Position numbers and translations under genes: made by a program. Below, piece by piece: positions 1 through 14,693 of a stretch of DNA of 64,000 nt; positions within the stretch are counted from its first letter, which is position 1; each line of letters opens with the position of its first letter. Below the pieces are notes generated by a model that worked only from the letters and a program-made list of their open reading frames with translations, had not been told where the DNA came from and did not search any database. Origin of the DNA: Fratercula arctica (Eukaryota; Chordata; Aves; Charadriiformes; Alcidae); the NCBI GenBank assembly GCA_947846985.1, contig CANTUZ010000005.1, positions 21,300,389 through 21,364,388 on the forward strand, written 5' to 3'.

Positions 1-2989
<2,989 letters not shown>

Positions 2990-3121
2990 TTCACACTCCA
3001 TGTGAAGAAAACAACGGTGGTTGCTCCCATCTGTGCCTGCTGTCTCCAAGAGATCCCTTCTACAGCTGTGCCTGTCCCACTGGTGTGCAGCTAGAAGACG
3101 ATGGCAGGACGTGCAAATCAG
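2990..3121 (+). CDS. LRP5: LRP5 exon 5 (first EGF-like module)
   Basis: This 132-bp exon encodes the EGF-like module between the first and second beta-propellers of LRP5. In frame with exon 4 it reads [18 protein letters not shown] and then [20 protein letters not shown]. All six cysteines of a class B EGF module are present. The acceptor (2988-2989) follows a T-rich stretch but ends in TTGAAG, which is a weak site. The donor is GTAGGA (3122-3127). Both ends are phase 1, so skipping the exon would keep the frame. Length and phase match human exon 5. The Asn-Gly-Gly-Cys-Ser-His-Leu-Cys motif is shared with LRP6, but the residues around it ([17 protein letters not shown]) are closer to LRP5. 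Confidence 0.95.
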
Positions 3122-3680
3122 GTAGGAGCTTTCCTTTCCTACAGTGACTGTCTTGACTCGGTTTGGGTTTACCTCTTAAAAGTTAAACCTTGAAGAAGTG
3201 AGGTGAGAGGAACTGCCTGACACACTGAAATGCCACTCTTGTTCTCATGAAGATGGCAGAAATTTTGCCCCCCAAATCTTCTGCCAAAGCTGGTGATTTT
3301 TATGAATTAAAGTAATCCCTTGCATCAGAAATCAGAGAATTTTGACTGTATTTTGTGTCTTTTGACTGTAGTTTGTGTTGCCAGTTCTGTGTAGGAATGT
3401 GGAGTCCACAGCAGAGTAATTTTATTAGAAGTAAGCTATTGTAGGACATCTTTGCGTTGGGACAATGGACCGTGGACAGACTTCTGCTCCCTCCCATTCA
3501 TTGTCCAGTAGTGGTCAATGATGCAGTAGTGGTGTCCGAGCTGTTGCCTTCCAGTTGCATCTCAAAGTCAGCAATATGCTTGAGACAGACGAGTTCTGCA
3601 CACGGATGTGCCAAAAATTTGTTCAAGGCCACGTCCATGTACCCATCTATCTTAGAGGTAACATAGTGACTTGCCCCTGC

Positions 3681-3750
3681 TTCAATTAGTTTTATAACTA
3701 ATTGAATTCAATTAGCTTTATAACAAATTGAATTCAATTAGCTTTATAAT
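3681..3750. repeat. 26-bp tandem repeat, 2.7 copies, unit palindromic
   Basis: Units at 3681-3706, 3707-3732 and a partial third at 3733-3750. Each full unit begins TTCAATTAG and ends AATTGAA, so it is an imperfect inverted repeat as well as a direct repeat. Units differ by few bases. Confidence 0.9.
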
Positions 3751-5075
3751 CTGGACAGAAAATTTCAAAATTAAGCTAAAAATACCCTTTTTCCGCTTCT
3801 GAAGAGTAATCATCCCTCTCTTTCCCTTTGGGCTACTCTGTGGGAAAGATTTATGAGAAAATTGCAAAGAGAATTTTTTTCTTCCTGGGTCTAGTTTATG
3901 GCTTTTAGACATTATATTTAATTTTAAAATGTGAGGCAAGGCTTTGTGCGAAGAGGCTGATAAAGTTTGCTGCTTCAGATAATTGAGCTAGAGAAAATGA
4001 TGTTCTAGGTGGCTGTTCCATGGGACTGAGAAGTAGGAGAGGCTCGTGTGTTATTGCTAGAAGGCTGTTTAGGGAATAATAGCTAGAGTATGAGATGAAT
4101 GAGTCTAGTGGTATACTTTGAAAGCTTTGTTTTATCATTGATCATGAAGCCTCTTTTAAAAATGCATCTTACAAAAGCGTGCCTTAACACTGATGCGGTG
4201 GTAGGACACCGAGAGGCAAGGTTTTGGAGAATGTTCTGCCAACAGACTACAGGACACTCTGTTGCCTGTCTCCAATGTGTTTTCAACAAGGCTCGTGAAA
4301 GAGTATAGTAATTTTCTGATGTGGCTTGATTCCTCTGACTACTAAAGCAAGCATGATAGATTCCTTTCATTTGTGAACTTGAAGCAGAATTTGAACACTG
4401 AACCTCCAGGATTTAAGGGCCAGCTTTAATAGCTCATGCTGCTGCACTTGAAAGTCTTATAAGGTAGTTCTTGCGGCTGCAGAAAGACCTTTCTCTTTCC
4501 TCCTTCCAGTTTTCGAAAGTTTCCCTTTCACAGCTTTTAAAAAAACGTTGCTCAATGCTCGGGACAACATTTTTAGATGTTCATATTGACCTCATGTTTC
4601 TGGCAGTGGGAATGAAGGTCAGCCTGCTTTTGGCATTTTGGTGGATAGCACAAGCAGGAGTGACTGCTGATCCTGTGCTTTCACCTTTCCATTGTCAGGC
4701 CAGACAATCTGTCAAGGGTGTTCTGTCAAAGGAGGGCAAAAAAGTGGGATGGGAACAGGAAATCTGGTTTTGCATAAGAATGTGGCCTTTCAGTTCAGTT
4801 TTATGGATTATTTCTTTCCCAAGCTCCACATCTTTTGTTGTCCTGTCTGCCTTATGCCAACATCCATGTGCTTCTCTTTCCCCTCTTTTAATTAACTCCT
4901 TGGTTGCGAGCAACTAACTTTTTGTTCTCTGCACGAGTCCTTTGTAGTAAAGTTGCATCAGGAACTACGGATGCAACCGTGTTGGCCACCTCTCCATTTT
5001 GTTCCTTGTTGGCTTGGGCAAAAGTGCAAATGTACAAAGTCAATTGGACATACTGGCCTCATTGACGTTAGGCTT

Positions 5076-5126
5076 TTAAGTGAATTATATGATTATTAAG
5101 TGAATTATATGTTATTTAAGTGAATG
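5076..5126. repeat. 20-bp tandem repeat, about 2.5 copies
   Basis: The core TTAAGTGAATTATATG starts at 5076 and 5096. A shortened copy starts at 5116. The period is 20 bp. Confidence 0.85.
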
Positions 5127-7542
5127 CTACTGGGGATTTGTTTGCAAGAGGAAAAAGCATTCTGTTCGCAAAATCTGTGTCCACGTGGGGAGTTTACTAG
5201 GGCAAATATAACGATATAGTGTTATTGTATATCTCTGTCAGAAAGAATTCTTGTGCAGAAAAGCCCTGAGGCTCTTAGGCTGTTTCAGGTCTTTTGGATA
5301 TTGAAGAATACGTATATTGGTAATGTAGAGGTATGAGAGCTCTGTAGCTCTCTGCAAAGAGTGTTGAATAGTAATGGGCCTAGGTAATTAAGAAAACATG
5401 AATTCAAGGACAGGCTGTGTTTGCTTTGCTGTGGGTTATGCCTGTGTGCACTGAAGCTCCAAAACTCTGGATTTTTACACTTTTTCTAAACATTTAATTG
5501 TTGATATGCTGAAGCCGTAAGTGTTGTATCTGTGCTAAAGGAATAGTTCATTATTCTGCAGTTTTAGCTTTCAGTGTTGATTCATTCTTGCTTTCCCTCT
5601 GGTTCTAAGCAGTTGCATAAATAAAAAAACTATCAGTAGATATCCATCACTAATAATGGATATTAAATATACAGACAGATTGCAACTGGCATCGAGTATA
5701 AAATGCTCTCAGGGAATGTGTACTTGTTTTGTGCAGGTAGATATTTTGTGTTGCTTTCCTCCAGGCATGTAATATTAAGTCTGTTTTCCTCTGTTGGCTA
5801 TGAAAATCCTCTGGACTTGCTTAAAGTTCCCATCTCAACAAGCAGAGAGGGGTCATAAGTTTGGGAAATAAATCAGCTGCACGTGACTACGTACTCTTAG
5901 CAAAGTGAGCATTCAAGCTGTGACCTTTGGAATTACTTAAGAAGTTGTGTTGGACCACTGCTGTCTTGGCGGATGTGTCCAAATACACGATTTTAGGTAT
6001 CTGAACCCAATCTTGCCTGCGTAGAAGATAATGAAGTCACAGTTTGTAATGGTCATCAGGGCCTGATGGCTCTAGTCTGAAGTGCCAGTGGAGGCTGGCC
6101 TAGACAGTAGTAACTCTTAGTACCTCGTAAATTCCAGGGATGAGTGACCTCTGTAATTTCATGTTTCAAAACAGAGCTTCAGTCTTATAGACCAGGTGGC
6201 TTTCTTGATTTGGGGGGTGTGTGTGTGTGATGTTTTTGTTTTAATTTGTCTTTTTTTTTGGTTTGAAAGTCTTCTCTAAAGCTCCTTAAGCAATGGCATG
6301 AATGTTTGAGAAAGAAACAAAGGTTTGGTTGCAGTCATTTAAAAGGGGCGTGTAATTCTGCCTAATTATTCTCTCTTTATTCATTTTATTCATGCAGTCA
6401 TAAAGTTGTAAGCCTGCCTTAGTTAATCTTCAGTTTCTTGCTTTAGATGCTTTTTGATGCGGATAATCAAAGTATTAACACCTAAGTAAAAATAACATGT
6501 TTTCTATGTATGTGTTCAGGGAAGCAAAGTTGGGTTTGATCAGCAATGGACAAGCAAATAGGCCAGTTTAGAAAGCAGAGCAGAAGTGTGAAAATTTTGA
6601 AAGCCTGGGGACCTTCTTTCAGTCATGTTGCTGACTTAGGGCTATCATGAGTTTTTTCTTTCTTTCTTTGTTTAAGGATCACATTTATCTTCTTTATGAA
6701 CAGAATTATTGTGATTCATGGGTCTTTTGTTTTGCTGTGAGGGCTTCTTTCAGGAAGCTGTTCTTCTTCTGTCCTGAGGTTCCCTTCCTAGGATTTAGTG
6801 AGTTCTGTTATTGGGCTAGAAGTAGTTTGAAGTGTCGTGAGAAAGGCAAATGCATTAATAGCTAGTGTCATGTCTCCAGCAGTAAACTGTTTGAACCTTT
6901 CTTACCTTGAAGGGCAGACTCTTCAGGCGATAACTGCACGGCGTCTCCTTTGAGCAGCTTCACCATCCTCATGCTTCTCATTCCTGTTTCCTTGGTGCAC
7001 AGTGAACGACATGAATTTATCTGTTTCTGACTACAGCTCTGATGCACCTTTGGTATAATTTGCACCACTTGATGGGATTGTTTCCAGGCAAAACGGAGCC
7101 AGGATCTTTCCATGGAGCAGGTTTGCTTTGCTCTGCTAGGTGGAGGTGCAGTCTCAAAATGTTGGATGACTCCCCCCTGCTTCTTCCTTCCCTCTTTGAC
7201 TTCACCATATGGTTCAATTTAATCACATTCAGGCAAGTCTAAAGGTTTGTTGTTTATCTTGTCAGCTAATTCTGATTAAACCCTGATCCCCGTCTCTCGA
7301 ACAACAGCTATCTGTATTGATTGATCTGGTTTCTGTAAATATTGCTCAGCAGCCTCTTTCTCTTATGTTTCTGGGAAATATATAATTTCTCATTGCTGTA
7401 CGCAGTGCTGCTGGCACACAGCTATTGCTGCAGGCCTTCTACAAGGATGTCAAAAGCCTTCTTTTTTTTCTTAAGTGGATATATTTCCGTGTAAGTGATC
7501 ACTCTGACTTCCTAAATTTCCTCTGCCTGTTAGTGTTGCATT

Positions 7543-7757
7543 CGTGAGAAGACACTCCTTTACTTTGAGGGTGGCAGAGCACTGGCACAGGCTGCCCAGA
7601 GGGGTTGTGGAGTCTCCTTCTCTGGAGACATTCAAGACCCGCCTGGACACGTTCCTGTGCAACCTGCTCTGGGTGACCTTGCTCTGACAGGGGGGTTGGA
7701 CTAGATGATCTCCAGAGGTCCCTTCCAACTCTACCATTCTGTGATCCTGTGATTCCC
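7543..7757 (+). mobile_element. CR1 LINE, 5'-truncated 3' end
   Basis: CR1 non-LTR retrotransposon fragment. It covers the last part of ORF2 (the stretch encoding a degraded VAEHWxRLP...[14 protein letters not shown] region) and the short 3' UTR with GTTGGACTAGATGATCTCC and the tail ATTCTGTGAT. It belongs to the same subfamily as the copies at 16.7 and 27.7 kb. CR1 copies are normally dead on arrival through 5' truncation, as here. Confidence 0.9.
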
Positions 7758-8015
7758 AAAGAATCTAACTCTTCATTGCACGTCATTTTCTCATGTCGTG
7801 GTACCATGTAAGTCAATTGTATATGAACTAAAATTAATTTGACAGAATTTTCTAACTTATTGTATTGAGTTTGCATGGCAATGTTTTGGGGGGGGGGGGA
7901 GGGCTACAGAGGTGGCTTTGGTGAGAAGCTGCTAGAAGCATCCCCCATGTGCTGCCAGCCAGGACCCACTGGCCAAGGCTGAGCCCATCAGCGGTAGCAG
8001 TAGTGCCTCTGTGAT

Positions 8016-8027
8016 AACATATTTAAG
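8016..8027 (+). promoter_or_regulatory. TATA-like element of the LTR
   Basis: ACATATTTAAG sits where a U3 promoter TATA box would be expected, about 700 bp upstream of the LTR poly(A) signal. Function is inferred only. Confidence 0.35.
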
Positions 8028-8159
8028 AAGGCAGGGAAAAAACCTTCTGAACAGCAGCAGACAGAGAGAGGAGTGAGAATATGTGAGAGTGACAACTCTG
8101 CAGACACCAAGGTCAGTGAAGGAGGGGGAGGAGGAGCTCCAGGCACCAGACCAGAGATT

Positions 8160-8520
8160 CCCCTGCAGCCTGTGGTGAAGACCATGGTGTGAGACAGGCT
8201 GTCCCCCTGCAGCCCATGGAAGTTAACGATGGAGCAAATATCCACCTGCTGCCTGTGGAGGACACCACGCCGGAGCAGGTGGATGCCCGATGGAGACTGT
8301 GACCCCCTGGGAAGTCCACGGTGGAGCAGTTTGCTGGCAGGACTTGTGGCCCTGCAGGTAACCCACACTGGAGTCTGTTCCTGAAGGACTGTACCCGGTG
8401 GAAAGGACCCATGCTGGAGCAGTTTGTGAAGAGCTGCAGCCCATGGGAAGGACTCACATTGGAGAAGTTCATAGAGGACTGTCTCCCATGGGAGGGCCCC
8501 CATGCTGGAGCAGAGGAAGT
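8160..8520. repeat. Degenerate minisatellite inside the LTR
   Basis: Irregular units of roughly 40-60 bp repeat the words CCCATGG, GGACCCATGCTGGAGCAG and GAGCAGTTTGTGAAGA. The units are diverged from each other, so the array is old or is a shared ancestral property of the LTR family. Confidence 0.65.
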
Positions 8521-8717
8521 GTGAGGAGTCTTCCCCCTGAGGAGGAAGGAGCGGCAGAGACAACGTGTGATGAACTGACCACAACCCCCATTCCCTGGCC
8601 CCCTGCATCGCTCCAGGGGAGGAGGTAAAGTTAAGCCTGAGAAGAAGGGAGGGGTGGGGTGAAGGTGTTTTAAGATTTAGTTTTTATTTCTCATTTTCCT
8701 ACTCTGATTTGATTAGC

Positions 8718-8723
8718 AATAAA
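8718..8723 (+). terminator. LTR polyadenylation signal AATAAA
   Basis: Canonical AATAAA in the R region of the LTR fragment, in sense orientation relative to LRP5. It could in principle cause premature polyadenylation inside intron 5, but there is no evidence of use. Confidence 0.5.
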
Positions 8724-8736
8724 TTAAATTAAAGTA

Positions 8737-9299
8737 GTTTTCATAATTGCTTCCACAAAAAGACCACCAAACCTTTCTGTGCATTTCTCTAGGCATTGTT
8801 GACACTGCAATCTCTTGGAGATTTAATTTACACTGATTTATTTTCTTTGTGTTGGGAAAGATGATGAGTCTGTTTCCTTTCTTGTACTTGAAAGCAAGAC
8901 TGGAGACCTCTTGGTAAGAAGGCATGTGGCCAATTGAGGCATAGGTGTATTTGCATGCCATGCAATCAGTAGATGACAAATGTGACACCAAGTGCAGCTT
9001 AAGTAAGTATTAGGCAGGGGGAAGCATTTAGTGGCAAACTGCATCAGCAGTCTTTCATCATAGCTATGCTACTCCTGTCTTCCAGTGCTAAATCCAGGCT
9101 CTGATCTTTAACACCAGTAAGGGCTTGACGTCCACCTATATGAGATATCCCTTCTCTGTCCATGACCTCCAAGTTTGCCATAGTCTCAGAGAAATGTTCT
9201 TGATATTTTGAAACTTGCACAAAGGAGTGATGCCTGGAAATAAGGGCAGTGCCAGCTAAAGTATGTTCCCTTAATATGCTGAGTGTTGCTCAGTATAGG
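8737..9299 (+). other. LRP5: Intron 5 segment without recognisable features
   Basis: AT-rich sequence between the LTR fragment and a CR1 fragment. I see nothing in it. Confidence 0.7.
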
Positions 9300-9429
9300 T
9301 CTGAGTCAAGGAGCATCTGGACGACGCTCTTAGTCATATGGTTTGGTTTTAGGTAGTCCTGCAAGGAACAGGGAGTTGAACTTGATGATCCGTATGGGTC
9401 CCTTGCAACTTGAGTTACTCTGTGATTCT
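9300..9429 (+). mobile_element. CR1 LINE 3' end, older subfamily
   Basis: Diverged CR1 tail. It contains GGTTTGGTTTTAGGTAGTCC and AACTTGATGATCCGTATGGG and ends near CTGTGATTC. It is a different subfamily from the 7.5-kb copy, with a longer hairpin-proximal segment. Confidence 0.75.
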
Positions 9430-11344
9430 AAGTAGACTGAGCACAACCATCTCTAGCAAGGCCTATAAAAACATAAATGATTTTCCACAATAACTGAAGA
9501 CAAGGGATTTGGCTGCAAAAGCAACAATATAGTAATGGTACCGTAGCTTCTGCTTACCTCAGTATTGTTACTGAACTAGGAAAAAGTAAGTGCCCATATA
9601 CTGTGGACAGCTTTGTGAGCTTGATGCTATACTTGCAACGCTTGGTAACGGATTACTTCTGTCAGGGGTCTCTTCCTAAAGGCTGTCTAAAAAAATTCAG
9701 CTGGTTAATATGTTAAGAATAAATGTCCGAGATTACATTTACTCCTGCTAGTGACTTACTTTAAGATTTGATAGAGGGGAAAGTATAGAGCAGAAATAAA
9801 GGAAATTTGGGTATTTGCATCCCTCTAAAGAGCAGGACCTATTAGATACTGCAGCTGAATTCAGATATAGAAAATCCTCTGGTACAATGGCAAGTGCCTG
9901 CTTGGTCCCTTACATGGATAAATGATACTGTTTTGGTTGTTAACACATCTTTTTTCTTCTGTGACTTTTGGTTCTTTCTGGTTTCCTCTTCTCGGGTGCT
10001 TTTATATATATTTATACATAAACAAGTGAGATTTTTAAAGGACCCTTTCAAGTTTAAATTTCTCATTCTTAAACCAGAGATAATCTTGAGGTGAGCTGAT
10101 AAATTGAGTGAAGTACACTAAAATGTGGTTTGTCCGTTTCATGACAGTAGTGAAAAACTGGCCCTCCTGAGAGCACAGGCAAGTAAGTCCCTGTAAATTT
10201 CCATGGGACCAGGGATTGCATCCAAGATCCTCTCTGGATATTTTTTGATGCCCTTTAATAATCTTAAAGTGTTGTTGTTATTTAATAAAGATTAAATAAA
10301 TTAATTGATAAAGAGAAACAGTATGGACTAATCCAGAGTTTCCGATTAAGTAGATGAACTGCTAATTAGAGATTAACAGCCTGTTTGCAGAAGGAGACAT
10401 TTGTTATTTGGGATAATTGCTGTAATCAGCTCTTTCAAGTACCTGAAAAAGCTTCTGCTGGCATTGTGTGAATAACCTAAAATATCAGTCAGGAGTCTTT
10501 TAGCACTTGGAAGATGCTGGAAGAGAAATCTTGCATATCAGTAGATAAACTGATTATATTCTAGCATTGATTTGGGGCTCTTTTGTGAAGGAGCATTCAT
10601 GTCCTAATCTGTTTGTCATGAGGGAAATAAAAATAAACAGAAGGAAAACTTTATTTTCCCTTATTTCCTAGAACCTTGGCAGCTGCCTGGATGCCTGTCT
10701 CTTGCCCTTGCCCACTCTGTGATTGAAATGCGACTGTGGAAAACCACGATCTTTTGGTTGCAAGATGCTTTGACTTCATAAGTGTCTTCTGTCCTGTGCC
10801 TGGTGTCTGACTGCCATAGGGAAACGTTATCCAGAAGTTCTGGAGGACTTCTTCCTCATTTCCCCTCTCCCTACTCCACTCCCAAAGGTGTATCGTGCTT
10901 CCTTTGCTTATCAAGGAATCGTCGTTTTCATGTTTTTACTTTGTTAGGCTGAGATGGGACTTCTTAAAGATTACTGTGATCCTTCTCTGAAGAAAGGATT
11001 TGTGTAACGGGCATCTCCCTCGATGCCTGCAGCCACGTTAGTTCCCTAATCATAGCGGTGTCTTCCCCCCAGCCAGCAGATGATCTACTGAAAGGACTTG
11101 TGGGTGTTTTGCACCAGATGAGAGGGGAAGTTTGGATAACAGATCAAATGTACAAGTAGTCTACAGTGTTTCCTGTAAGGTGGAGAATTTTCCAGATCCC
11201 AAGCTATGAAAATGAGATGCAGTGGGTTGAATGAGGAAATGGCATTTCACTTGCTACACCTGGACCCATGTTATACTGCCTGCTCCAAACACATCCTATG
11301 GATTCTTTAGCACTAAAGCAATGGGCTAGGGGGTTATTTACTCA

Positions 11345-11380
11345 GTAAGAAATAGTGCTACGGTAAGAAAGTAGTGCTAC
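11345..11380. repeat. Short tandem duplication (17-18 bp)
   Basis: GTAAGAAATAGTGCTAC (11345-11361) is followed by GTAAGAAAGTAGTGCTAC (11363-11380). It is a direct duplication with one inserted base. Confidence 0.85.
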
Positions 11381-12581
11381 AACACCAGAAAGTGTTGTAA
11401 AAACTGTCCAGCCATGGGCACCTGACAGTCCCGGAAATCTAGAGGCTACCTCTTCTATTTCTACTCCATTTCATAAAAATTTCATGAGTGTTTTTTTTCT
11501 TTCATTCATTCATGTGTAGATCTTGTTTATTTTGAATCTGTTCTCCCTTTGCTTTTGTTAGTATGTTGTGCTTATTGATTGTATTTGATCTGTATGAAAA
11601 GATTATATTAGCTTCTATTCATAGCAACTTCTGCCCTCCTAAATGGGGAGTACTTTGTGTAGCGACAAAATGAAGTAGCCTCATGTGGAAATGGCCTTGT
11701 TTATAATTTCATTGGATAAAAGCCATTAGAAACACGCTGTAAGCAAGAAACCTGGGGGGAGTGAGGAGCACTCTGGAAGGTCTGCCTTCATCTTCTAGCT
11801 CTGTTGTCATTTTTTTTTGCCGGGCTAGTGAATGAAACTCTCTTTTCGGGCTTTGATGCGCGTTTCAGATTGATGACTACTTCCCAGGACTCTGAAACAC
11901 TGTTTAGTTAGAGGTGGTAACTAGCTCCCTTTGTGTGTGGTTAGGGTTGGGTTGTTTTTTGTGTGTGTGTGTATAAAAGAAAAAGCCACTCTCTCCTGTT
12001 TCAGCAGTATCGAGTCTGGATTGATTCCGGTTTTATGCAGGAGAACCACACCCCGGGTCTGCACTGAAAACGTTTATGTGTAAACTTTGTTATCTTGCAT
12101 TCACCATGGGCTAGGTACGTACACATGGAAAGGTACCAAGACCCAGTGATGACTTGTTAAGCTGCTGTAACTTGACTGCCTCTTCGAACATTGGGTGACC
12201 AAGCTCTATTTTACTGCATCAATGCAGCAACAGTGAGGTTGAGACGCTCCCTGGATTTGCACACCCTAATTTACAGTTGTTCATAACTTTTTTCCGTGAT
12301 GTTTACCCTTTGACAGATGATTGTGTTAGCTCGGAATTGAATTTTCTGTGGCTCCATCGTACTTGGAACACAATAAATAATGCTTAAACTTCAAAGCATT
12401 ATGCAGCTATCAGCCTCAGAGGCGGCCTGTGGGATGTAGAGTATTTATTTCTGTTTGTGTAAAGGAGGACAGCAGTGCAGAGGAACTAATATGTTCAAGG
12501 GCTCTTGATGAGTGGGAAACGCCTGCAATTAGAAGTCAACAGAAGGGGGATTGTAGAAAAACTGTTGTAAGTGATTTTCTG

Positions 12582-12612
12582 TTTTTTTTTTTGTTTTTTT
12601 TTTTTTTTTTTT
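12582..12612. repeat. Poly(T) tract, about 30 bp with one G
   Basis: T homopolymer interrupted by a single G at 12593. No retroposon body is recognisable next to it. Confidence 0.9.
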
Positions 12613-14674
12613 AAAGATATTAATCATGTATCTTGTTGGGTTGTAATGAATTTTTGATCATCGTCTGTGTGTATTTGAAGGTGTCACTGCCAAAACTTTG
12701 TTTAACAGAAACTAGGTGGTAGAAGGGCTGTCACTTCTAAAGTCAGTCATTCCTTACTCTGAGCCCGCGGGGCTGTAAATCTCCAGCAGAGAATAGGTGA
12801 ATTCAAACTTTAAAACCATGCTTTGCAAGGAAATACCGGAATCCAAAGACTGTACCCTTTTTCTAGCGGTGGGGATGTCTAACAGACTTTTTCTTGGCCC
12901 ATTCCTTTTCCTATGGCTTGCGATGAACTGTTGTTAAGCATTCTGTGCAGAGGGGTGTTCTTTTTTTTTTTTTTTCTTGTTAATAAAAAGTAGAAGCTGG
13001 GACTAGGATATCTGTAAGCTAACATTCATATTTACCACTAAACTTTTTTTCCTCTTCCTTTAAAACACATAGACAGGCGTCGGGGGTGGGGGAGTAAGAC
13101 TTAGTTGTTCAATGCTTTGAGGTCTTTGGATGAAACCTCTGTGTAAGGGCAGATTCTGTACTTGGTACAGCGATAGCCAGACAGTTGTGCTGATCTTTGA
13201 TTCTGGTTACTACAAATGCAGTTACGACTGTTATACTAATGCTATTTTGAGAAAGTCTTCATAAGAGTTACCTGCTCCTCCGTCATTAGTAACTTTACGA
13301 AGCTTTGGGCTTGCAAGTGTAGTACTGGGTATGTACAAACTTAATGTGTCTCACAGAAGCTCAGTCCTAAATTAGAGTAGGGTAACTATGACTTCTGCGT
13401 TGAAACAGCTTCCTCTGGAAGAAACGTTACTTTTGTCTTAGTCAGCTGCTTTGTGCTAATGATCCTATCAGCCGTACAGTTTAATTAATATTCTGCTTGT
13501 GGGGTTTTTTTAGTGGCTGTATGAATGTGTCAAAACTCTAAATGTTAGGGGTTCTTTTCTGGTTCAGGCAAAGTAGCTGTTAAAAGTCTGCTACTGAGAT
13601 AATGGAAGAAACAGTAGACAGTAGCTTTTCACTGTAATGCGCAGACAGATATGATGTAATTTATGAGTTACGTGAGTGCTCTGGTATTTCCTTTCTTTGT
13701 CACAAGTGTTAGTTTTCCTTATGCCTACTTACCTTTCAATTAACTCAAGTCCTGTCTGCATGTGGGCATCAAAATATTCTTTCAGAGAAACCTTTCCTGT
13801 TTCTTTTTGGTGCGTTGCGTACTCCCACCGCACACGGCTCTGGGTTTTAAACTGGTAAACCTGATGTGCGTTGCATCCTCTCCCCGGTCCGCAGTGTCGT
13901 GTAGGAGAGTACGTCGCCAGCTTTTCCCAGCCCGTCGCCATCGCACAGTATGAAGCAGTGCTCTCTTCCTCTCAGACTGGAAGGTAAATAAAGACTTGAA
14001 CTGGGATTCATAGTGCTGTTCATGTTGCAACTGGCTCTGTCAAGATACCCGAGGAGAATGTATAAAAAGAATTTCCATTTATTTCGAGTATTACCAAAGT
14101 TTGTTCCAGCTCTTTAAATAGTTTTATTTTCTGCGGAAGTTGAATAGCAGGAATGGGGTTTTACACAGTGCTGTTGATTTAATCCTCTCATAGTGAGTTA
14201 AAAAAATTACAAAGAAATTAATGAAAATTAAAGAAAAATTATATCATTTTTCCTGTGGTGTGAAGAGCGGGTAATGCTAAACCCTTGTGCAAGATGTTGT
14301 AATTGTTTTGAATGTTGGCAAGCTTATTAAACAGCATGGCAACATTGCCTATTTTCATACACTCCATGCAGAATAATGAAGTTTTCTTCCCCACCCCCAA
14401 CTTTTTGCCATACACTGAAACTTTGCCAGGTAATTCACTGTATTACAGCAACTAGCCAAAAAAAAAAAAAAAATAAAAAAATTCCCTTGCTTTTCTGATA
14501 AATCTTTTTAGTTTATCAACAGTGCTGAGATAGCTGTACTCAAACAGCTCGTAAAAGAGTTGCCTGCAGTCAAAGTACTTCTAACGCACTCTTTTCAAAA
14601 AGCGCTTACTATTTTGTTCTTTGGAGAAGAGCTGAAAGCTTTCTCATTTTTTACAGTTTATCTGATTTATTCTT

Positions 14675-14693
14675 CCCCCCCCCCCCCCCCCCC
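14675..14693. repeat. C19 homopolymer
   Basis: Nineteen consecutive C on the + strand, meaning a G19 run on the minus strand able to form quadruplex-like structures. Its length is prone to sequencing error. Confidence 0.85.

Larger units (their letters stand above)
3122..7542 (+). other. LRP5: LRP5 intron 5, first part
   Basis: Non-coding, with two short tandem repeats (3681-3750 and 5076-5126, listed separately) and a GT run at 6216-6229. A 148-codon open frame at 4471-4917 has no recognisable domain and is not called. I see nothing else. Confidence 0.8.
7880..8736 (+). mobile_element. Endogenous retrovirus LTR fragment (U3 and R), sense to LRP5
   Basis: GC-richer block recognised as an avian LTR family. 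It starts near a G12 run (7888-7899) and carries a TATA-like ACATATTTAAG at about 8016-8027. It holds an internal minisatellite with repeated CTGGAGCAG and CCCATGGGA words at about 8160-8520. It closes with an AATAAA signal at 8718-8723 and ends soon after, so U5 is missing. The same family appears inverted at 62685-63250, where U5 is present but U3 is cut. Long open frames on both strands (a 206-codon one on the minus strand at 7988-8608) reflect the base composition and are not genes. No gag, pol or env is attached. Confidence 0.75.

Noticed and set aside
4471..4917. 148-codon open frame in intron 5
   Set aside because: No homology recognised, with a composition of hydrophobic and Ser-rich residues typical of chance translation of T-rich DNA.
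7988..8608. 206-codon open frame on the minus strand
   Set aside because: It lies within the LTR minisatellite. Its length reflects GC-rich repeated sequence, several frames are open at once, and no domain is recognisable.
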